From Piper betle (Eukaryota > Streptophyta > Magnoliopsida > Piperales > Piperaceae): a stretch of 64,000 bases of DNA. The stretch spans positions 56,186 through 120,185 of the forward strand of contig JAURVB010013358.1 of the NCBI GenBank assembly GCA_033002965.1, written 5' to 3'. Below the pieces are notes generated by a model. That model had not been told where the DNA came from. It did no database searches and was given only the letters and a program-made list of their open reading frames with translations. A program made the position numbers and the translations under genes. Shown here piece by piece: positions 51,301-63,900 of the stretch. Each line of letters opens with the position of its first letter. The stretch's first letter is position 1.

Positions 51301-52582
51301 ACAGTGTGGTTTCAGTTCATTCATTAATATATGGCACTGCCGTAAAAACCTGAAGTAATAAATGTTGAGACAAGAAAGGTTTCTGCTAAAACTTGAAACA
51401 AAGGCCTTTCTCAGAAGTCATGTATAACTATTTGTGCTGAAAGAAACATAAATTCTTCTGTAAGAGCTACACGTGCATGTTTAATCAATTTCTATGAACT
51501 ATGTTCCTCTCTATTAAATACCTTTAACTGATAATCTGCCTTTCATAGGTTTCAGATATCAACATTTGCTACAAAGCTTGGTGTAAGAAATATCTCATTC
51601 TTGGGTTCTGGGCTTCTTTTAGCAAATTACATAGCAGCTATTTTGGTAGCGGTTTACCTGCCCCAGGTGATTTTGGCTTCATATTGAGTTCCGGTGTACT
51701 CTTATGATCTTTTATTGAACAACACAACAAAATGCATCCGAGGGCTGTAGTTTTTGGTATTATATCTGTATGAAATCACTGACAAGTGGTTTCATTTTCC
51801 TTTGTTTAGTAAGATGCGTCAAACACATCTTGACAGTTTATTTTATTTCTTGTTTTCGAATGAACAGATTATTTGATACTGAATATTTATTTACTTTGTT
51901 TACAGGCATTCAGGCGTATCATCATGATACCCGCACATGGGATTCTGGCTTTGTGTCTATTTTTTCAGGTTCTCTATTTCTTTGTGATCTTCATTAATGA
52001 TGTTTTTTTATCTATGATTTCCGGAACATCTTTTATTTGTATGCTTGCAGACGTGGATTTTGGAGCAAGCTAAATACACCAAGGTAATCCTATTTACCAC
52101 AAAAAATTGTTTAAACTGTGCATATGTGAATTAATCCTAAATACACCAACTGTGCATATGTGAATTAATTCATAGATGAAAACAATGTGGTTTGGTTTAA
52201 ACCTTTAAAATTTGCCTAAGCAGGTATTTCTGATGACTAAAGATCACTTAAATTGGTTGGCAGAAAGAAAAATTCTGATATTTATTTTTTAGTATGTTGG
52301 AAATAAACCAATTGTAGGCATAAGTAATTGGGCAAAAAACCACTTCATTAGCCATTTCTAGTGTTTTCCTTGTAATATTAATAAAACTAACATTGAAAAT
52401 AATACTTCAGTTTCTTTACTAAATGTTAATTGTAAGCCTTGTCATCTTTGTGGTATTGTATATTAATTGTCTGAATTTGTTTCAACTGACGTTTCTCACT
52501 TCTTCAGGAAGCTATCTCAGGTTATTATCGGTTTATTTGGAATCTCTTCTATGCTGAATATATAATTTTCCCTTTTATATGA
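48310..52582 (+). CDS. HST: Homogentisate solanesyltransferase (10 exons, 411 aa)
   Basis: A UbiA-type prenyltransferase that joins a solanesyl chain to homogentisate, giving the plastoquinone-9 precursor in the plastid envelope. Exons: 48310-48594, 49338-49459, 49573-49719, 50123-50348, 50652-50725, 50869-50961, 51549-51666, 51906-51968, 52051-52083, 52508-52582, all GT-AG with phase kept. Exon 1 is a Ser/Ala/Arg-rich transit peptide. Motif 1 is NQIYDVEID (N176, D180, D184) and motif 2 is KDLPDVEGD (D307, D310, D314), binding the prenyl diphosphate through magnesium. [24 protein letters not shown] and the C terminus [13 protein letters not shown] favour HST over the tocopherol enzyme HPT. 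Several hydrophobic helices are visible. ATG 48310 was chosen; a later ATG at 48334 would shorten the transit peptide slightly. Confidence 0.95.
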
Positions 52583-54293
52583 CTGATGATTTTGATCATG
52601 GAAGTGTGGCAAATAGTAAGTTTGCTGGAGATTACCACTGTACATAGAAATCCTGTAGCAAATGAGGTTCCCAATTTTTCCCTTACAGATGCCCCTTGAA
52701 GAGAATGTTTTCAATTGTATGATTGTGTTTATTTCGGTGTTCAATGTAGACAGGAAATTTGATTGCCCTTGGCAGTTTTTTTGCTATTTTACTGTAAAGT
52801 TCAGAAGTGAGCTACAGATTTTCATGGGGTACATTCCATTAATTCTTTTAAAATCTTTATGAGCGTATTGTTTCTTTTAGAGTTCACAATGCAGAAGCCA
52901 ATTGATGGGTATTTTTTCAAAGCCTGCATGGAGCCCTATTGTCAGATTTTACATATATTAACGTGTTAAATCTTGAAGAATCCAGCATCCTTCACCTAGT
53001 CTTTCAAACCATAATTTTATTCTATTTGTTTGATTTTGCTATCTATTGATGGTTTTTGTTCTTGAAGAAGCCGGCATCCTTCATATAGTTTTTCAAACTT
53101 CAACTCTATTTGTTGAATTGTGTTATTTATTGATACATTATTGTTCTTGTAGATGCCAACATCTCATAGAGTTTTGTAAACCTCTTGTCAAGCTATATTT
53201 GTTGGATTTGTCTTTCTATTGATAAATTTTTATTCTTGAAGAAGTCAGTTTCCTTTCTGTAGCTTACCGCGATAAATTCTGCTGCATATATAAACAATGC
53301 CCTGTTTATTTATTTTGTCAAGGGAGATAGTTGCTCAAACTCGACTGTGATCTCCATTTTATCTTTTTTAAAATCATTATGTGCAGTAGTTCGCTCATGT
53401 AGCCATCATTCCATTGTTTATGTACCATAGTATTTTTCTGTGGAAAAAAGCCAATTTATCAGTCACAAATGGCATGTACACATCTTCCAACAAATTTTCC
53501 GGGTCGTCATTTTATTCCGAGCCTAGTTCAACAAGCAGTTTCAGAGAACTATCATCACGAAGCAGATCGACTTGGTCTTCACCAACCAGCAAAGGCTGAG
53601 AGCGCTCCATGCATTAAAATAAACACTCTGAACTCGTGTAATTGTTTCAACCCGTCAATGCCTTCTTACTTAAGAATGTGGACGAGAAAGTATGTGTTGA
53701 CATGACTTCAGTAAATTGAAAAGGTAGGTAGCAGTTGTAGAAGGTGAAGTCTTCATAAACGTATGGAAATGAGATGTATCTTCATCGAATCCTGATCTTG
53801 CAGCTGCCATTTGTCTTGACTTCTTTGAATGCTTCATCCTAAGGTACCAGTTTTGTGAAGGAGTTTTCGTTTGCTACAGGCTTTTATCTTTCATGCTTTG
53901 GTCAGATTTCACGTACTCAACACGATTTTATGTCAACGCAATGTTGGGATTTGGGAAAAGGGTTACCAATTCATTACACTTACAGTTGGACGAGATCAAC
54001 CTTTCCGCCTTTGCACTCGTACTCCTTTTCATATTGACAACTTCAAAAAAGCATATGCAAACGTTTCTGGAGAGTTATAAAAAACATAGGATAATGCACA
54101 ATTTAGCTGTATAACCCAAAAAAATACTTTTTTACATTGCAAGGGCCTAGAAATCCATTACAGCTTCACAGAGATTGAAATTGTATTTGTCTGCTATAAC
54201 AAACAAAAAGAATGAATTCAGACGTCAGAATCCTATATGGCCAAAAGGCCAAAAATTAGAGAAGAGTATGAATGACGGCGAGCTGCCTGCTAT
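52583..54293. other. Downstream flank of HST and intergenic DNA
   Basis: Presumed HST 3' UTR, then the tandem repeat at 52972-53255. Open frames at 53.41-53.70 and 53.86-54.11 kb have no recognised domain. The last 150 bp should be the IQM gene 3' UTR. Confidence 0.45.
52972..53255. repeat. Tandem repeat, three to four diverged units of about 85-100 bp
   Basis: Repeated words TTCTTGAAGAAGCCGGCATC, CTTCATATAGTTTTTCAAAC and CTATTTGTTGAATT...TTATTGAT recur three to four times in the same order, with substitutions and short deletions. Confidence 0.75.
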
Positions 54294-56951
54294 CTAACAA
54301 TGAATGCTGTAACTATTGTGGAAGCTGTTGCCTCTTTCCTTGGACAGAGACAAAGGACTTGGAGAACTCAAGCATCGAGGGGATGAGTAAGCTCTCGAGC
54401 TTGATGACCCAGATGCTACGCGACGGGGAGAGAGGGATGATTCTGTAAATCCAGCAACGAAGTTTTGTGGAGAACTAGTTCTAGAGATTCCCAAGCCTTT
54501 GGGTGATAAGTTCATTTTCTCTAATGCATGGGACTGGAGCTCTGTTGGATAGTCCCTCATGCAACCAATGCGAGGACCTGCACCTGTAGTCCATTTGCAG
54601 GATAGTTGCTTGCCCAACTGATTAGATTTCAATGCCTTCTTCGAGATTATCCTACGAAGTATGCACTCTTCTGGTACTGGTTCTTGATCTTCTTCTGGGT
54701 CTTCTTCGAACAAACCGTATTTTGGGGACATGAATTTTTCAGAGGGAGTTGTCAATGATATTCTGCTGGGACTTGGCTCATCTTGAACTTGAGCCTCACT
54801 TTTTAATCTTTCAATGAAGAGTCTATTATCTGGTATGGATACAGTGACATGCTTCCTACGGATGCTTGATTGTTTCTGGGTTGGCTCTTGTTCAGTAGTG
54901 CTGCGTTCACTTGATGCAAACTCTGTAATTACTTCTCTATGCAAATCTAGTTTGGAAGGATCGCGTTTAAGGCCACTCCATTTTCTGACTGTTGCTGCTT
55001 CTTCGTGGTCCACCGGAGTATTCTGCAGCGTATTTCGTAGATGCTCAGACAATTTTTTCTGACGAATATGAAGACAATTGAAGGATAGGATGAAGAAAAA
55101 TAATAACTGACCTCAACATCAGTTAAATCCACATTGTTCTCCTTGAGGAAAGATATGAGCTCTTGAAAATTTTCCTCAGTAGGCCTATAATGTCCACTGT
55201 GTGGCCAGACAGCCTGCTCAATTATCTCAACCACGGTGATTATCATCCTTATTGTGAAACTTGAAATTTTCATATATTATAAGATATTTATACCTTTAAG
55301 ACTCCATTTTCCACTTCTAATCTTCCAGCTGCTGATGTAGCTCCCCCAGCCAGAAAACTTGAATGCTGAAATGTACCTTTCCTTTTCTGCAGGTTGAATG
55401 ATAATACTTCCATTAAAACAAGTTGTTGGAAGTCATTGAAACTTTAAATAAGCACAATGACTACCTGCCCCACGTATAACTTTTTCAATGTACTTAGTAC
55501 AAAAATCCACTTGATGTCTTTGGATGTCTCATATGTGTTCAGAAGCTGCTGAGATTGCTTGTGGATAAGCTTCCCATCTTGAACAATCACTTCATACGCC
55601 TCCCTCTCTTTCTGCAATGAACGACAAAAAGATGGTCAGACTGAAATTTTTTGATTCACTAACAATGAAGATAAAACTATTCCTATATTGAAGAAATCTT
55701 GATTACTTACAGGTCCCAAGTATCTTATGCATTGTTTCTGAAGTTTTGATCTGGAGCATTCTTCAAGGTCACAATCCCGCCCTTCTCCTACATCCAACCT
55801 TGAATTCCACAAAGTAGGTGAGTCAAAGTCTATGTATGTTCACATTATCACTTCAAAAACCTCAATGACATCTTGCTTACCAATAAAAAAGGGTTGACGA
55901 CTATCACAGTTAAGCCAACTCTCATAGTAAAAGCCGAGATTGTGCCCATATCGATGGCGTGGGTCAATCTGTTAATGGCAGAGCCAAAATTTCAATCCAT
56001 TCTTCTCATACAAACCCAGGAAACATGGTCAAAATATTTAAAAGATGAGCTAATCAGGTTTTTCTGTTCAAACAATGTTTTTTCTTTAGTCTTTTCAAAC
56101 TTACCGCCTCAAGCCAGTGCTGCAAAGCAAGTTTTCGAGCTTTCTCATCCTTTGATAAGCCCTTTCCAACCTGAAAAACAGTTTTTTAAGGTCTCATGCA
56201 CAAGAAATGGTTCATAAAAGACATTTAATAATGGCCATGAATATATTTATATATATATATTGATTTCATATCTACCTTAGCAGCTCTGGTTCTCGCTCTT
56301 GACCAACGAGAGATGGCTGACTCTTGCTTGCTAATATCAAAAAATGATACTGAGCTCTGTTTGAGTACTGCAAACTCCAGCAACTTCCACCTAAAACAGA
56401 TAACAAATTACATAATGACATTGGATGTATAACGTAATAACACCAAACGGGAAAAAAAGGAAAATCTAAATGTTGGAAATGTGAATTTACCAACTCTGTT
56501 CTACAATAACAGCACAATCTGCAAGCTTTCTTCTTGTTCGGAAACTCTTGTACACTTTCTGCACTTGCAAAGCAGCTTTGTATTTGGGGCTGCCCGGACC
56601 AACCTCTGCATCAAGCATGACCCTGTCCAATGGAGAGCTTGAACACCTTGAGCAAGGAGAGGAGACTTCAAGCTCTCTCAACCTCGGAGTCTTCACAGAG
56701 CTCCTTGTTTCCGAATGCAACGAATCAACTTCCCTCCCTTTACTGCTCAAAGGCCCTTCCATATTCATCTTTCCGAGCCCAAAGGGCCTGGTGACGGCAG
56801 GCTGATCAGCATCCTGGCCTTTGAAACTCTTTGATTTAAGAGTCCTGTTAACATCTCCTTCTTTGAGACAGATAGATCTCATAAGAAGAGCTTCCAAGTT
56901 CTCATCTAAGACTCCATATTCGTCTCCCGGGCAAGAGAGGGATAGGCCCAT
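54294..56951 (-). CDS. IQM: IQ-motif (IQM) calmodulin-binding protein with an apparent 1-base frameshift
   Basis: IQM proteins are plant IQ-motif proteins that bind calmodulin. Exons in transcript order: 56951-56491, 56390-56276, 56170-56105, 55968-55881, 55798-55711, 55611-55465, 55386-55294, 55213-55112, 55058-54294; about 641 aa once the frame problem is allowed for. Start [13 protein letters not shown] is the family N terminus. The IQ-like motif [18 protein letters not shown] is at about 128-145. Conserved blocks: [74 protein letters not shown]. All junctions keep phase except that between 55881 and 55798: the exon ends CCCTTTTTTATTG, one T short of the expected Pro-Phe-Phe-Tyr-Trp. An acceptor at 57058 and a donor at 57383 suggest a 5' UTR intron. 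Confidence 0.88.
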
Positions 56952-57480
56952 GTTTTGCTGATCAACACTTAGAACACCGGGTGTTAAATTCTTAAAGACA
57001 AAGTTCTCTCTTCTAACTGATGAATGAGGCTCAAGGCATTCACATTTATCTCTCAAACCTGCCCAAGACAGCAGAGGCTAAGAATGCTAGCAACATGATT
57101 ATGTATAACAATCAAAATAACACCACATGATGAAGATCCATCTTGAAACAAAACGAATATAGAAGACAGAAACAGTCCAAATTTTACAACCGAATGAAAA
57201 GGTGTGGAGTGCGTCTGAAAACCCATTTCCCCTAGCCCCCAAAAAAACTACATCCAAGATCAAAACAAGGGAACCTTACCAACGACAAAAATCCCAGAAG
57301 AGCATAAAACTCATTTTTGCATGGTACCAACAAACAAAAAAACAGAAAAACCAATCCAAATACAAACACAACAACAATGGTACCTCTCTGCCAATGCCCA
57401 GGAGCTCATGCTGCATACACTTTGTGAAGAAAATGAAAACGAATTAATGGCTTGTTTGAGGTGATCTCACGAGCTGTGGG
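56952..57480 (-). other. IQM 5' UTR with probable intron
   Basis: On the minus strand the coding exon extends upstream to an acceptor (GGGCAG) at 57059. A matching donor (AGAGAG|GTACCA) lies at 57383, implying a leader intron of about 325 bp and a non-coding first exon from 57384 upward. A TA-rich tract near 57.63 kb could supply a TATA box. Confidence 0.5.
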
Positions 57481-60400
57481 AGGGGGTTGAATACGGCAAA
57501 CGAAACTAAAATGGGGAGGAGGTTGGTTTGACTATGTGTAGGTGAAGAACAGAGTGATCTTGTATACGAATGAATATAATCGTTATTATACAACTAAGAT
57601 TTGTGGTTAACCAAAAACGTTGCATTAGATTTGTATATATATATACATATATATTGTAGTAGTTGAGGCCAGGGGGATCCATCATCCTTGCCAAGTGCCA
57701 GAAAATCCATTCTTCCAACCTCGTGTCTCTGAGTCTGACTTCGATCCAACTTTGTCGCTCCTCGTATTTTGGTCCGTACCGCTACGCGTACTGTAAATAT
57801 TGCAACGCTAACAATAATTTACCTCAGGTCCTCTCCAACGTGGTTTAAAAAATAGTAATTTAAAACATGTCAAATCATTCTAAATCATACTTTAACGTGT
57901 TAACCCTTTTTACACGAGTAAAAAACTTGACGAGAAATCTAAAGAAATTACCTCTTTATTAAATATATACGTCTAAAATTTTGATAATAAATAAATCTTA
58001 TTTCGGATGCATATCTAGTCTAAGATTTTATAAGAGATTTTTACTCTTTCGAAATGCCTTAGACGTTAAAAATTAAAATGTTAAAATCGATATGGCAAAT
58101 TCGCAATCACCGACATGATGTTTTCTCGTCTGTTGTGAAAATACAATTTCCACTCAAATTTGCATAGTTTTATGAGCAAGTAATGAACATTAATGACGTG
58201 TTCTTCATTTTAACACATGGATTGGCCGCTCACTAGCAAGTCTTAACTGGTAAATACATACATGGTTCTTGAAGAAAGCATTTTTATTCTTTATTCATAC
58301 ATAACGAATTGGTACAGTGTGACATTTATGCCGAAAATTGATTAATAAAGAACATCATCTGCTAACTTAAACAAAAAAAGCAAAAAAGAAACAAAATGCG
58401 TAAGTATTTCAGTCAGTTTGATTAGGCGAATAACCAGTTTTATCTAATTAACCGATATTCTAAATTGATATAAAAAATAGTTACCGATGAAAAATTTGTC
58501 ACTCAAGCTTCAAATTCGTTGACACACAACAATTCTCGCCAGAATTTTTATTTTCAAACTAGTGATCCCTGAAATCTTTGTTTTCTTGTAGTACTAAATA
58601 TATAATTGGTAATCGGTGCGGTAAATGTTTTCATAGCTAATCGTTGATCCCCAAAGGGAGTACCCACTTAATCACTTGACTATTTTTCACACTAAATCAC
58701 AACTTTACACGAAACTGGGAAAGAATTAGAGCTAGATCCTTCAAAATATGCAAGCAAATTAGATGCCCAGAAACCGACCGCGTCCTTAATGTGAAAGCTG
58801 CTTCGCTATCCTTTATTGAAAAGGGTGACAAGGTTTCTCAGATAAAATCGCCTCTTTTACTAAATAGAAACATCGGCTCAGATCTTGGACGGTTGAACGC
58901 GTTCATAAACCAGGGTTGTTGAAACATTCGGTCGAGGACTAGCTAGCTTTCTGTCAAGACAGTGAAGCATCTGCTAATCCCATATTCTTCCATACCCATA
59001 CAATTATATCTTAATCAATGGCGAAGCTATCTTGTATATGAAATTAACAGTTATTATAAGATACTAATTATCAACTAGTAAAAACCCAGAAAGAATTTTG
59101 TTTCTTATCATGCATGGTCGGTGTAGTAATTTGATTATTTCTTTGGACTGCGCCAAAGAACAGTGATATCATTGCTTAGGTCTTTAAAAACGTATCAAAT
59201 TTATTGCGGGAAGAGTCATGTATGACTAGAACAAACGTAACTGCACTTCATTACATTGACCCCATGAAACCAATTATGTAGTGATATAAACATTCAGTGT
59301 AGAACTGGTCGTTCGAATAAATATATCTGGGAAGTGACCGACCTCTGTTAGCCAATCAATTATACATACATATATGCAATATGGGCAGTGTATGGCAAAC
59401 ATTTGTCCCAGCCAATTTGGGGTTAGTCTCATTAAATGAACGAGAACAGGCTGTGTAACAAATACATTGGGACAAGGTGCCTGTGATAGAAGTTGACTGT
59501 GTGGAATTACAGACAACAGGAGCAAACAGGAACACATCTAAGTCAAGATAGGGACAAAAATCCAGCAAGTAGAAAGTGTGGATTAAGACGCGTTTGATAG
59601 GAATTTGTAAAAGATAAACAGGCGTGATGAGGTAGACACCCAACCAAAAACTCAAAAAGGCCAAAAGCTTGGAAAGAAAAGGGTAACCGAAAAGTGCAAA
59701 GCTTAGTTATGATATAAGAGTATACTAGGGGTTAAAATTTATTATTTAATCTTTATTTATTTACTAAAAAGTCGCGACTGGCCTAGAGATAATAACCACT
59801 GATGAAACAAAAATGTTAGTATTGAACGATGCATCTTCACTCTCATAAATATATATATGTTTAGTTATAATTAGATACACATTACAGATTAATTTGAATT
59901 ATTCATGTGAGATAACTTTGACGGTCTGGTCTACCCTTTGAAATTTGATAATTTACGATTCGTGATTTTATCTAAATCGGTGGTCAAATTTCTACTGTAT
60001 AAACAAGGTAAGTAATTTTACATTACATTGTTATTACAATTAAATAAGTTTAATCTTCAATACCTTCAGCTTGCACCGTCACTTGCTGACCTTACTTTAC
60101 TTTATTCATTCTCATAAACAACGCAATGAACTGATTGAAAGCTGGTATCATAACATTTTGATGGCCACCAACTTTAGTCCTCTTGATTTACATCTACCCT
60201 TGTAGAAACGTTAGATGATCCAGTACTCTTGTCACACTCTGAGTCCTACAATGACATCTCATTTAACTTGACAATATCCTGCCGAAAGTCATTGTTGCAT
60301 GGAGATTGAAGAAAGTGGGTGAAAGTAGTCAACTTCAAGAAAGAAAATGTCTTCCCTTCCATATTCCAATGGTTTCCTCATAACATATTCTAGCCCTCAA

Positions 60401-60797
60401 GACAGAAAGGCATGGCCTTGCACCGTCATTCCCAACTGACTGTAGGGATCCCCATGCAAGCAAGGTACTCCTTCAAGTACGGTCGTTCTGTCGATGCTGT
60501 CCTGGTTTTGATGATTGATAAGTTAACATAAGGGAATGTCATGCGTGTTTAAATTAGATAATAGATACAAACGACTAGTTCTCTACTTAGAGCGTGTGTT
60601 GCAATCTATACATTTGATTTGAATTCTTCAAATTTGATGGAAACCCATGTACAGGGTGGCTTGTCTCCATCTTTTTTTCTTCCTGCATTTCGAAACCGTG
60701 GGAGAGAACTGTCACCGCATTAAGTACTGCCTACATGCAAGTCGGCAACTAGCTCTCCTGTCTTGGTTTGGTTGAAAGATACATGTCTTATGTCTTA
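57481..60797. other. IQM promoter side and AT-rich intergenic DNA
   Basis: AT-rich, with no recognised coding sequence or complete repeat. Segments near 60.1-60.75 kb are less AT-rich but show no motif I can name. Confidence 0.5.
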
Positions 60798-60960
60798 TAG
60801 GGTTGCTAATTAAGCAAGCGTGAATATTTAGTATTCGGTTCAGCTTGACTTGATTCGAAATTCGACATTTAAATACTCGAGTTCGAACTCAACTCAAATT
60901 CGAATCTTACGAGCCGAGCTTGAGCAAGGTCGTGTTCGACTCGACTCGACTCGCTAAAAT
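60798..60960. mobile_element. Truncated TIR element, same family as 31034-31525
   Basis: Begins TAGGGTTGCTAATTAAGC and continues with CTCGAGTTCGAACTCAACTC and GAGCCGAGCTTGAGCAAGG, the interior style of the 31- and 38-kb copies. It stops in the AT-rich run that borders foldback element C, so only one end is present. Confidence 0.5.
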
Positions 60961-60984
60961 AATATAATAATATAATTTTTATAT

Positions 60985-63900
60985 TATATTTTATATATGG
61001 ATAAAGGTGGTTGTGCTGCAGCACAGCCACCTTTGGCTGTCCTTCAATTGGTTCCCAGCCGTTGGATGACAATCCAACGGCTGGAAATTAAATCCACCCA
61101 CACCTCCCCCACCTCCCCCTCTCCCCTCTCCCCTCTCCCCCACACCTCCCCCCTCGGTTCAATCCGCGGCCACCTTTTATCACGCCGGCAGCTCGTCCGC
61201 CTCCCGCTGCAAGCCACCTCTCCTCCCCCACCCCCGCGCCGCCCACTTCGCCCACCCACCCCCCGCTCGGCCCCCGCCGCACCCCTCGTTTCTGCCCTGC
61301 CGCCGCCCAGCCGGGTTTGCCGCGCCAAATTGGCACCCCCCGTTTTGCGGCGGTGCCTTGGGTCACCCGGGGAAGAGTCGGGAATGGAGGGGAAGAGGCT
61401 AGGGATTGTCGCCGGAGGTCTTTGCTGGGGTTGGTGGTCGGCAGCTACGTGTGCAAGGTGGGCGGCAAAGGGTGGCCGGGAAGGAAAAGGGTAGGGAGAG
61501 GGGGAAGAAAGGGGGCAGCGGCGAGTCGGCGACGGACTGGATGGCGGAGTAGCTTTTTGGAAACGGGCGGCCGGCGGCGAGGTCGACGGTGGTGGGATGG
61601 TGCGGCGAAACAGGGGAGAACAGAGCGGTGGCGCGGAGAAGAAAACGGGCAGGGGTAGTTTGGTAATAAAAACTTGACTCGCTCCCAACTCGTGTCAATA
61701 TTATGAAATAAATCATAAAAAATATTAAAAAATTCAAAATTAAAACAAAATAATCGAATTCTAATGAATTATTTTATTTCATGGTATTTTACCCTATTTT
61801 TTAATATTTTTCGAGAGGGGTAGTTTTAAAATAAAAACTTGACTCGAGCCTGACCTGTGTCAATATTATGAAATAAATCTCAAAAAATATGAAAAAATAG
61901 AGTAAAATATCATAGAATAAAATAATCTATTAGAACTATATTAGTTTATGTTATGTTATTTTACTGTATTTTTTATATTTTTGGGATTTATTTCGTAATA
62001 TTGACTTGAATCGGGAGCGAGTAAAGTTTTTATTACGAAATTACAACCGAGTCATTTTCCCCCGAATCGCTCTCCACTTGAGTTAATATTACAAAATAAA
62101 TTTTAAAAATAAAATAAAATAATTTTATAATAAAAATTTGACTCGCTCTCAAATTGTGTCAATATTAAGAAATAAATTTGGAAAATAAAATAAAATAATT
62201 TCATAATAAAAAGTTGACTCGCCCTCAACTCGAGTCAATATTATAAAATAAATTTAAAAATAAAGTAATTTCATAATAAAAATTGACTCGCTCTCGACTC
62301 GAGTCAATATTATAAAATACATATTAAAAAATTTGACAAAAATAAAGTAAAATACTATAAAATAGAATAAACTATCAGAACTCGAATAATTAATTTTATG
62401 GTGTTTTACTGTATTTTTTGGGATGTATTTTATAATTTGATTCAAGTCAGGAGCGAGTCATGTTTTTATTACAAAATTACCATAATTTCATTTTTCTTCA
62501 CCAACCTTGTTTTCTCAAGTTAATAATATTAAGTAAATTTTTAAAAATATATATATAATAATTTTTGTAATAAAAACTTGACTTTCACCTGACTCAAATT
62601 TAAATATTTCGAGTCAAGATGGAAATAAAAACTTGACCGCTCCTGACTCGAGTCAATATTACGATATATATCCCAAAAAATATAAAACAAATATAGTAAA
62701 ATACCATAAAATAAAATAATCAAGTTATAATGGATTACTTTATTTTATGGTATTTTAATTTTTTTTCATATTTTTCAAGATGTATTTCAGAATATTGACT
62801 TGAGTCTACAAGGAAATGCGCATGGGTAGTTTCGTAATAAAAACTTGACTCGCTCCAAACTGTAATCAATATTATGAAATAAATTTTAAAAAATATATAT
62901 AAAATAATTTTATCATAAAAGCTTTACTCGTTCCCAATTTGAATCAATATTAAGAAATAAAATTTTAAAAATATATAAAATAATTTCGTAATAAAAACTT
63001 GACTCGCTACCGACTCGAGTCAATATTATGAAATAAATTTATTTTCTTAAATTGATAGAAATAGTTTATTTTTTAAAATTCTATTTCATAATAAAAACTT
63101 CACTCGTCCTGACTCGAGTCAATATTACAAAATAAAATTTAAAAATAAATAAAATAATTTCGTAATAAAAAATTGACTTGCTTCCGACTAAAGTTAATAT
63201 TACGAAATAAAAAATTGACCAGCCAGACGTTATTAGTTTTGGTTGGGTTATTAAGTTTAGAGTATGTTATTCAAGTAAAACTCGATTATTTTATTTTATA
63301 ATATTTTATTGTATTTTTTTATATTTTTTGGATATATTTTATAATATTGACTCGAGTCGGGAGCGAGTCAAATTTTTATTACGAAACTAACCCTTTCTTT
63401 TTCCCCGACGTCCTCTGTTTCTTCCCCAGTCGGTGGCTCTGTTTCTCCGGGACACCGCGCAACACCGCCGCCGTGAGGTCTTGGCTTGGGAGTCCGGTGA
63501 CGAAGCGATTGCCGGTGGTTCCACCGTTATCATTTCCTCAATCAATGCCACCGACACCGGCTAATTTGGCTGCACGGCAGCTTTTTCGACGCCGGCTGCT
63601 CTGTTTCCCTCTTCCACTATTTCCCGCCGACGACTTCAACCCCGGACTATCGGACCACATTAATGGCGATTTCAACCTCCTTTCTCCTCATCGACCTTAT
63701 CAATGGTGGGCTTGGCCGGGATGGCGTGGGCGGCAGGCTTCGCCGGGATTCCATGGAAAGACGACGCCTTTGAGGCAGGGGAAGGGATGGGCTTGGCGGA
63801 GACAAAGGAAGGGGAGGGCCGGCTTGGGAGTCCGGTGAAGAGGCAGTGGGCGGCGAGTCGAGGGCCGGCCGGACGCGGCGTGCGACAGGGGCGGCCAACG

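Noticed and set aside
42700..52582. Functional gene cluster
   Set aside because: Neighbouring genes belong to unrelated processes and have their own promoters; nothing suggests co-regulation.
53414..54114. Short open frames downstream of HST
   Set aside because: No conserved motif; several overlapping frames of similar length suggest chance.
61044..61688. Open frames of 92-214 codons
   Set aside because: Low-complexity GC-rich interior of foldback element C, open in several frames at once.
61660..63395. CRISPR-like or satellite array
   Set aside because: Repeat units vary in sequence, spacing and strand, and the organism is a plant; this is not a CRISPR array nor a head-to-tail satellite.
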